In this document: one piece after another, positions 6,152 through 6,541 of the stretch
Layout of the letters: the number at the start of each line of letters is the position of its first letter
Position numbering within the stretch: the first letter of the stretch is position 1
Source of the DNA: CAZTAR01 sp043813895
GTDB taxonomy: Bacteria; Planctomycetota; Phycisphaerae; UBA1845; UTPLA1
Assembly (NCBI GenBank): GCA_043813895.1
Contig: JBDRKQ010000175.1
Location: 1 to 6,541, forward strand
DNA length: 6,541 nt
Direction of reading: 5' to 3'
Translations under genes and position numbers: made by a program
The notes under the pieces: generated by a model
Told to the model about the DNA's origin: nothing
What the model saw: the letters and a program-made list of their open reading frames with translations, nothing else
The model's database searches: none

Positions 6152-6168
6152 CCCGAACCCTGAACCCT
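6152..6168 (-). repeat. GTTCAG-type short repeat, copy 2 (inverted)
   Basis: The reverse complement reads AGGGTTCAGGGTTCGGG, which matches the copy at 4835-4851 at 15 of 17 positions. I believe sequences of this GGGTTCAGGGTTC kind are scattered in intergenic DNA of planctomycete genomes (from memory), so this may be a genome-wide short repeat. Confidence 0.5.
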
Positions 6169-6230
6169 CGCACCAACCCTCATCCTGCCCCAGTATCCGG
6201 CCACTCGTATCGCAGCGGCCTGGCAACGAG

Positions 6231-6236
6231 TACAAT
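6231..6236 (+). promoter_or_regulatory. Possible -10 element of the glycosyltransferase gene
   Basis: TACAAT matches the -10 consensus at 5 of 6 bases, 77 bases before the start at 6314. No good -35 hexamer lies 16-18 bases upstream. An ACTCGT/ACGAGT inverted repeat (6203-6208 and 6225-6230) directly precedes the hexamer and might be a regulator site. Confidence 0.2.
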
Positions 6237-6304
6237 CCATGCGGCCGTTTCACCGGCTTTGTCGCGCCCGTAGCGCTGATGGCCCGCGTGTGGCGCGGCG
6301 TCTC

Positions 6305-6309
6305 GGAGG
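6305..6309 (+). promoter_or_regulatory. Ribosome binding site of the glycosyltransferase gene
   Basis: GGAGG is followed by overlapping in-frame starts ATG (6311), ATG (6314) and GTG (6317). The first is only one base away, so 6314 (four bases) or 6317 (seven bases) is favoured. Confidence 0.6.
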
Positions 6310-6313
6310 AATG

Positions 6314-6541
6314 ATGGTGACACGAAACACTGTACCGCGAAACGACGGGCCTGGCACATCACGAACTTCCGTCGCGCTGATCGGTTCGTATGTTCCGCGT
6401 CGCTGCGGCATTGCGACGTTCACGCATCACCTGGCCTCGGCGATCGCCGAGCGGATTTACGATCAGCCGCTCGAGTCCGCCGGACGCGTGCGAATCGTGG
6501 CCGTCAACGATCAGGACGACGTGTACGACTATGGCCCGGAA
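6314..6541 (+). CDS. GT4-family glycosyltransferase, N-terminal part (3' end outside window)
   Basis: The 76 codons visible give a short polar N terminus, then a first beta strand and the loop TSVALIGSYVPRRCGIATFTHHLASAIAE (RCGIATFT at residues 30-37). This resembles the start of the GT4 (glycosyl transferases group 1) subgroup whose members begin IGTYPPRxCGIATFT. In that fold the Gly-rich loop after the first strand helps hold the acceptor or nucleotide sugar. RIVAVNDQDDVYDYGPE matches the next conserved strand (AVND...Y.YPPE). The enzyme would transfer a sugar from an activated donor; donor and acceptor cannot be told from this part. Such genes often sit next to GH130 genes like the one at 3772-4827, suggesting a shared mannoside or glucan pathway. 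ATG 6314 is chosen for its spacing to GGAGG, with 6311 and 6317 as alternatives. The frame is open to the window end. Confidence 0.82.
   Translation, partial: MVTRNTVPRNDGPGTSRTSVALIGSYVPRRCGIATFTHHLASAIAERIYDQPLESAGRVRIVAVNDQDDVYDYGPE

Larger units (their letters stand above)
5893..6313. other. Intergenic region between nuclease and glycosyltransferase
   Basis: About 420 bases without a convincing gene on either strand. It contains a stem-loop (5945-5971), a 15-base palindrome (5995-6009), a larger potentially folded stretch (6023-6148), a GTTCAG-type repeat (6152-6168) and a possible -10 element before the glycosyltransferase gene. No tRNA, tmRNA, RNase P or SRP RNA signature was recognised. 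Confidence 0.6.

Overview
The window looks like GC-rich DNA from a planctomycete, most likely of the Phycisphaerae type. Evidence: the first gene carries recognisable but decayed pieces of the planctomycete H-X9-DG (DUF1559-like) pseudopilin domain followed by a secretin/TonB short N-terminal (STN-like) domain, a combination I associate with that phylum. All assignments rest on reading motifs by eye; no database search was possible.

Layout, all genes on the + strand: (1) bases 1-1845, the 3' part of a large multidomain protein of unknown function (H-X9-DG remnant, STN-like domain, TPR/coiled-coil stretch, small C-terminal beta domain). (2) bases 1846-2738, about 890 bases with no convincing gene but several clear inverted repeats. 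(3) bases 2739-3698, an EamA/DMT-family 10-helix transporter. (4) bases 3772-4827, a glycoside hydrolase family 130 (GH130) enzyme, probably a beta-mannoside phosphorylase. (5) bases 4874-5110, the 3' stump of a DNA methyltransferase/restriction protein. (6) bases 5299-5892, a small Mrr-like PD-(D/E)XK restriction endonuclease. (7) bases 5893-6313, an intergenic region rich in stem-loops, a candidate structured RNA. (8) bases 6314-6541, the first 76 codons of a family GT4 glycosyltransferase that runs off the window.

The most informative arrangement is that a GH130 enzyme and a GT4 glycosyltransferase, families that often sit side by side, are separated here by about 1.5 kb holding a broken methyltransferase and a small restriction nuclease. 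A 17-base sequence occurs just after the GH130 stop, and a 15/17 match to it occurs in inverted orientation near the other end of that block. This reads as a decayed restriction-modification insertion in a carbohydrate-metabolism locus. I found no CRISPR array, tRNA, rRNA or intact insertion sequence.
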